Shown here: positions 59,291 to 64,000 of the stretch, one piece after another
How the letters are laid out: the number at the start of each line of letters is the position of its first letter
How positions within the stretch are numbered: position 1 is the first letter of the stretch
Origin: Bugulina stolonifera
Taxonomy: Eukaryota > Bryozoa > Gymnolaemata > Cheilostomatida > Bugulidae
Direction of reading: 5' to 3'
NCBI GenBank assembly: GCA_935421135.1
Contig: OW285194.1
Span: forward strand, 15,957,376-16,021,375
DNA length: 64,000 nucleotides
Notes under the pieces: model-generated
What the model saw: only the letters and a program-made list of their open reading frames with translations
What the model was told of the DNA's origin: nothing
The model's database searches: none
Program-made: the position numbers and the translations under genes

Positions 59291-59759
59291 GTAGGTCTGA
59301 ACTGTTATCTAAATAGGCGAATAGACAATTTTGGTTCAAGAATGCTCGTTTGTGTGTAGTTGTCCTCTCCTTAACCACCAGCGTCCAAAAGGGTGGTTTC
59401 AGCAGAGGGATGCATTACCTAGCGCTAATGCTAGCCATATGTTTTAACATGGTGTAAATGCATTGATTTTAGAGCCTATCACATGACCTGTCACATGACC
59501 TGTATGAATATTTTTATTATTAATTGAATGTTTCAATTACTTTGATATTTCTCCTTGTTGTCCCTTTACTGGTTATTTAATGATTATGTAACCGCCTGTC
59601 AAAACCACCCTAATCGTTTATACAAGCACTTCGTGCTTGGTCTGCGGCACAAGTCTCACTGCGTTAGTTGCTCGCTTTGCTCACATGTAATGATGGCTTG
59701 TGTTCATGTACACTGTGGTCATGCATGTGCATGACCTCTGATGGCACAGGCGTGTTACA

Positions 59760-60025
59760 ATGACTCCATGAGGAGTTGTGCTCCCTAAAATGGGTTAAAT
59801 TCACCATACAGTATCACTCAGTGACAGGCACTGACGATAGAATTGATGGTATAAGGCTGCAATGGCTGCGCCAAGTTCTTTGCTCTCAGTTTGTAGGCAG
59901 GTGGAAGCACACCTGTGGTACAAAGACCCAGTAGTCAGTAGACATCAGCGGGATTTGAACCCTGAACCTTCAGCGCTTTCGCACCTCAGTGCAGGCGCTC
60001 TAACCTACTGAGCCACCTACTCCCT
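59760..60025 (-). mobile_element. tRNA-derived SINE
   Basis: On the minus strand the head (60025 to about 59945) has GTGGCTCAGTAGGTTAGAGC (A box region) and GGTTCAAATCCCGC (B box), the Pol III promoter of a tRNA. A non-tRNA body follows, ending near 59760. A tRNA-like head fused to an unrelated tail is the SINE layout. The 3' boundary is approximate. Confidence 0.65.
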
Positions 60026-60139
60026 TGCATTAAGAAGACAATTCCAAGTCAACAGCCCGAGTTCATACACCAATATGTCGGGTACCCACCCCGCCATTGG
60101 TCAGGTCTGAGGGCCTGAGACTAGGGACCCACCACGGCA

Positions 60140-60350
60140 GCGATACCTGGGGACCAGGTCCCAAGGTCCTAGCACCACCCAGAACCAAAGTCCTCACCTA
60201 CAACATTGTAGCATATATAAATCACGGGTCCAAAAAGATCTTCGCTGCTGGCATAGCCTTAGTTCCAACACTGGGGACTCGGTCCCAAGGTCCTAGCATC
60301 ACCCGTAACCAAGATGCTGGCCGGCAGCATTGTAACATATATAAATTGTC
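60140..60350 (+). repeat. two diverged copies of a 124-bp direct repeat with TATA motifs
   Basis: CTGGGGAC ... GGTCCCAAGGTCCTAGCA ... AACCAA ... CATTGTARCATATATAAAT occurs at about 60147-60230 and again at about 60271-60350. Each ends in a TATA-like ATATATAAAT. It may be part of a transposon terminus. No gene follows. Confidence 0.55.
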
Positions 60351-60574
60351 AAATCTGATTGGAGGACGACAGACCGCAGACTCACGACCGACGACTGGCA
60401 GGCAGACCGTTACGTCTTTTTATATATATGATATAATTTGGTGTTATGTTCTCCCGTTTTCTGGGTAATTTGAAGTTATGTTCTCAGTATCAGTTACATG
60501 TAGTCAGGAACCCTGAGATAATTTTAATTTCACAAGAAGACCAGTAAATCTGACTCCATGCAGTTTCTAAGGAG

Positions 60575-61020
60575 ACATTCGGTTGTAACACGTCATCTAA
60601 CAGTTGTAACACATCACCTAACAGTTGTAACACATCATCTTACAGTTGTAACACGTCATCCAACAGCTGTAACACATCGTCTTACAGTTGTAACACATCG
60701 TCTTACAGTTGTAACACGTCATCCAACAGCTGTAACACATCGTCTTACAGTTGTACCACGTCATCTAACAGCTGTAACACATCATCTAACAGTTGTAACA
60801 CGTCATCTGACAGTAGGCTACTGTTGTAACACGTTATCTGACAGTTGTAACACATCATCTAACAGCTGTAACATGTCATCTAACAGCAGCAACACGTCAT
60901 CTGACAGTTGTAATACATCATCTGACAGTTGTAATACATCATCTGACAGTGTTGTAACACATCATCTAACAGCTGTAACATGTCATCTAACAGCTGTAAC
61001 ACGTCATCTAGCAGCTGTAG
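60575..61020. repeat. 21-bp minisatellite
   Basis: About 21 copies of AACAGTTGTAACACATCATCT with frequent variants (AGCTGTAAC, CACGTC). Confidence 0.92.
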
Positions 61021-61292
61021 CACGTCACCGATGACTTTACCATACTTCAGCTTATAGCCAAGTTTTTGAGATTCATGTGCATAATACGTAGAGGTACACT
61101 GTATGTACCTCCCAGCATTTTCAGTTGGCTTATTCGGTGGAGTGTGCAATATTAGGGTCATGTTTTAGTAGGCTTTATTTTCAAATCAAAAATAGAGAAA
61201 ATTAGCAGAAGCAGAATCTGGTAAATTATGAGAATAGCAAAAGAGAATGAAATATTGTACATACACGTAGCAACATCGATATATGCCGTTAA

Positions 61293-61461
61293 CGTTATGT
61301 AACTGGGGTTCTCAAAAATAAAATTCCTTTTAACACTATATAGGCATTACTACCTGGAAAGGCATAAGAAAAAAATTGGGAAGGTCTAAGAAATATTTTT
61401 CAAGTTATGGCCCATAGTAATTTTATGAATGAAATGGCTAGACAACCCCAGTTACATAACC
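61293..61461. mobile_element. 169-bp MITE with TTAA target duplication
   Basis: The left end CGTTATGTAACTGGGGTT and the right end (inverted) GGTTATGTAACTGGGGTT match at 17 of 18 bases. TTAA lies outside both (61289-61292 and 61462-61465). There is no coding capacity. Its ends differ from those of the TTAA MITE at 39120. Confidence 0.75.
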
Positions 61462-61465
61462 TTAA

Positions 61466-62002
61466 GAGCTTTATTTGAATTATTAAGGATTTATTTATAT
61501 GTAGCCCGCATGATAAAAGCTTGCTGAAAATGGATTTGGTTAGATATCTGAGTAAATGCTGCTCTATTTCGCTGTAGTTGACTTGACGCCAAAAGTTGCT
61601 AATTTTAGTTTTGATAGCGGTTCAAAAAGGGGATTTCCCAGAGATTTTGAAGCATCCACTAAGCCAAAGAACTAATCAAAGACAAACCCGCTTCTTCATG
61701 CTTCAATTGAGCTAAAACTATTAATAAATTGGCTACTACTGCAAAGTGAAGTGAGATAGTTGACACCAAAGTAATACGAATAATACAACGTAAATCGGCC
61801 AAAATCAAGAGAGGATAACTTCACACGATATACGTGCCTTGCAGTCTAATACTATCCTACCTGTTCCTAAACACTTATAGAAACAGCTGCACATGCTAGT
61901 TTATCTTATGGAAAAGAATTTAAGTCGAGAATCACGTCATTATTACTCATGTTGGTGGAATGTTCATGACAGTAGCTAAAACTGTATTGTGTTCGTTGAT
62001 CT
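61466..62002. other. intergenic, nothing recognised
   Basis: Unique sequence between the MITE and the 3' end of Ly6-D. No ORF or RNA signal is supported. Confidence 0.5.
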
Positions 62003-62590
62003 CTAGAAGAAATATTTGGTGAGAGCAGTGAGTACGATGGTAGTAGAGAGAGCAAGCTGACTTCCTGTGTTACATCCCTCTCCAGTACATGAGCACTCGT
62101 ACTCATCGTGCTTGTGAGTGTAGAATCTGTACTTGTAAGGTTTCTTGCATCTATTCTTATCCTTGACAGCCCAGGTGTTAGTAGCAGTTGACTGGGGTCC
62201 ACAGGTTCTACTAACTGTATTATAATACAGACATACAATATAAACCTTGTAGACACTGGTGTATATATACAGCAGTTATATTATAATAGAGATATACAAT
62301 ATAAACCTTGTAGATACTGGTGTATGCATACAACAGTTATATTATAATAACAGTGGATGATTCTTACCTGATCTACCATTAATAGTATTGTCTGACTTTG
62401 TCTTCAGACATTCCGAAATTGTAGATCCACAGTCTACCAACTGGTACGAGGGTTTCATATAGTCATCATCACACTCACTTCCTTGACTTCCACTGCACAC
62501 GTAGCATTTAACAGCAGCAGAGTAGGCCACTAGTCCTGAAGACATCAAAGTAATAACTGTGATTAGTCTCAGCAAGTTAGTTGATAACAT
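62003..62590 (-). CDS. Ly6/uPAR-like three-finger GPI-anchored protein D (two exons)
   Basis: Exons 62590-62368 and 62214-62003 join in phase 1 (donor TCAG|GTAAG, acceptor ATACAG) and give 144 residues. The signal peptide is MLSTNLLRLITVITLMSSG, then KCYVC begins the Ly6 cysteine series, ending ECSC ... GCN. The hydrophobic tail (LALSTTIVLTALTKYFF) is almost identical to that of Ly6-A. Unlike A, B and C there is no intron 1: signal peptide and first cysteines are contiguous. A CAG stands exactly where the others have their exon 2 acceptor, so either intron 1 was lost or the present start is intron read-through with exon 1 elsewhere. Confidence 0.78.
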
Positions 62591-62644
62591 TCTGGGATCG
62601 ATTTATACCAATTCTAGAATCTAACTTGTGTTAGAACAACCAGT

Positions 62645-63075
62645 CAATATGGTCTCTAGATGGACCAGTCAATATGGTCTCTAGATGGACCAGTCAATTT
62701 AGTCTCTAGATGGACCAGTCAATATGGTCTCTAGATGGACCAGTCAATATGGTCTCTAGATGGACCAGTCAATATGGTCTCCAGATGGACCAGTCAATAT
62801 GGCCTCTAGATGGACCAGTCAATATGGTCTCTAGATGGACCAGTCAATATGGTCTCCAGATGGACCAGTCAATATGGTCTCTAGATGGACCAGTCAATAT
62901 GGCCTCTAGATGGACCAGTCAATATATGGTCTCTAGATGGACTAGTCAATATGGTCTCTAGATGGACCAGTCAATATGGTCTCCAGATGGACCAGTCAAT
63001 ATGGTCTCTAGATGGACCAGTCAATATGGTCTCTAGATGGACCAGTCAATATGGTCTCTAGATCAACCAGTCAAT
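62645..63075. repeat. 25-bp minisatellite upstream of Ly6-D
   Basis: About 17 copies of TATGGTCTCTAGATGGACCAGTCAA, with GGCCTCT and TCTCCAG variants. It begins about 50 bp from the Ly6-D start codon, on its promoter side. Confidence 0.93.
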
Positions 63076-64000
63076 ATGGTCTCTGTTGTTCAGCTCATCA
63101 CTAGGGACCAAACTGCAAGCTAACCACAATATAAATATATACACGGGTACAGGACGTGGAGTAACACACTGCTAGCTCAACAGTTGAACCCTACCACTCA
63201 CAAGTGTCCCACTCTAATTTACTGTCAATTATGGTTAGCAATGGGCAACAATGTGAACAACACATTGTACTGACAACTCAGTCCCTGTATGTATATCATC
63301 TGCATGCTGGGTGAAGATCCACCTCTGCCCTCTTCAAAACACGAGCAGAAAAAATAGCAGCACCAGCACTGTGTATTCCAGCCTTGTAGCGTTGTTGTGG
63401 TCCACACAGGGGTCACAACTGGTAGTGACTGAAGCATGGTGGTGAGACACTATTGACACACTTCAGCATGTGGTATATGCAATACAGCTGACATACTTTT
63501 TCTCTGACACGACTGGTCGGTCATATTATTAGTTATTATAATTATTATTATAGATCAACAAGATATCAGATAGGCATTGGCAAGGTTGCATACATAATAT
63601 CATTATTTTATGCTGTATCATACAAGTATGTTATTTTATACTGTAGCAGAATAAAAAATTAAGCTAAAATCGAAAGGCATAGCTACTCTGCCCCGCATGA
63701 TATCAACACACTCTAATGGAAATGATGCTATTATGTGTGTCATTATATTGATGGCTAATTTTCACTGAGCCCACTGCTGATCTACTGTACACTGGGTATA
63801 TAAAACAGCGTATAACGATTTTGGTAAAAATGGGCTTGAGAAGGGCATAACACACCAAAAATCTATTTTAATATAACGACCACAAAGGTACAGGGTTGTG
63901 GTAAAATGTGGTAAGGTGCAAGCAAGGCAAAATTACAATTTTAACCTGTTCTTCTGGCTCATAAGTAGTGTATTTACCCCTTTTTATTGTCTTATAGTTG
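63076..64000. other. intergenic to the window end, nothing recognised
   Basis: AT-rich unique sequence. A 70-codon open frame on the minus strand (63225-63437) has no signal or domain I can support. Confidence 0.45.

Overview
The window is animal nuclear DNA. The genes are split by GT-AG introns, TATA boxes and AATAAA signals are present, and the repeat load is very high. A full-length spliceosomal helicase gene (aquarius), a group of Ly6/uPAR-like genes, Ty3-type LTR retrotransposons, a CR1/jockey-like LINE and a capsid-encoding Polinton-type element all fit an invertebrate metazoan. A sponge or another marine invertebrate is my guess, and nothing here fixes the species.

Layout. 1-3.9 kb: the gag-protease-RT-RNase H part of an intact Ty3/gypsy element on the minus strand, cut by the window edge, then an LTR-like promoter region. 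4.0-16 kb: three plus-strand Ly6-like three-finger genes (A, B, C), each with three exons, interspersed with minisatellites and two solo LTRs. 17,128-28,010: a complete 10,883-bp Polinton/Maverick-type provirus with 723-bp terminal inverted repeats and a 6-bp target duplication. It encodes a capsid protein, a penton-like protein, a core-peptide-like protein, an adenain-type protease, a packaging ATPase, a chromodomain integrase and several small or unknown proteins, but no recognisable protein-primed DNA polymerase. 28-32.7 kb: tandem repeats and a two-exon gene that joins a signal peptide, a Gag-capsid-like domain and a transmembrane segment. 32,716-49,353: the aquarius gene on the minus strand, which I could trace as 28 exons coding for 1,431 residues. 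Its introns hold many minisatellites, a solo LTR and a TTAA-flanked MITE. 51.2-55.4 kb: two copies of one LINE, head to head. 56-64 kb: a solo LTR, two exons of an unidentified coiled-coil gene, a tRNA-derived SINE, a second TTAA MITE, more minisatellites and a fourth Ly6-like gene (D) on the minus strand.

How it fits together. The provirus is the most striking object. Its late-type genes (capsid, penton, core peptide, protease) are adjacent and in one orientation, its replication or unknown genes sit at the right end, and one small gene is transcribed the opposite way from the left end. TATA boxes precede several of its genes. The identical long TIRs and intact frames suggest a recent insertion. 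A second theme runs through the host genes: several minisatellites are tandem copies of an exon-intron junction itself, so whole arrays of candidate 5' or 3' splice sites lie beside the true ones (Ly6-A, Ly6-B and two aquarius exons).
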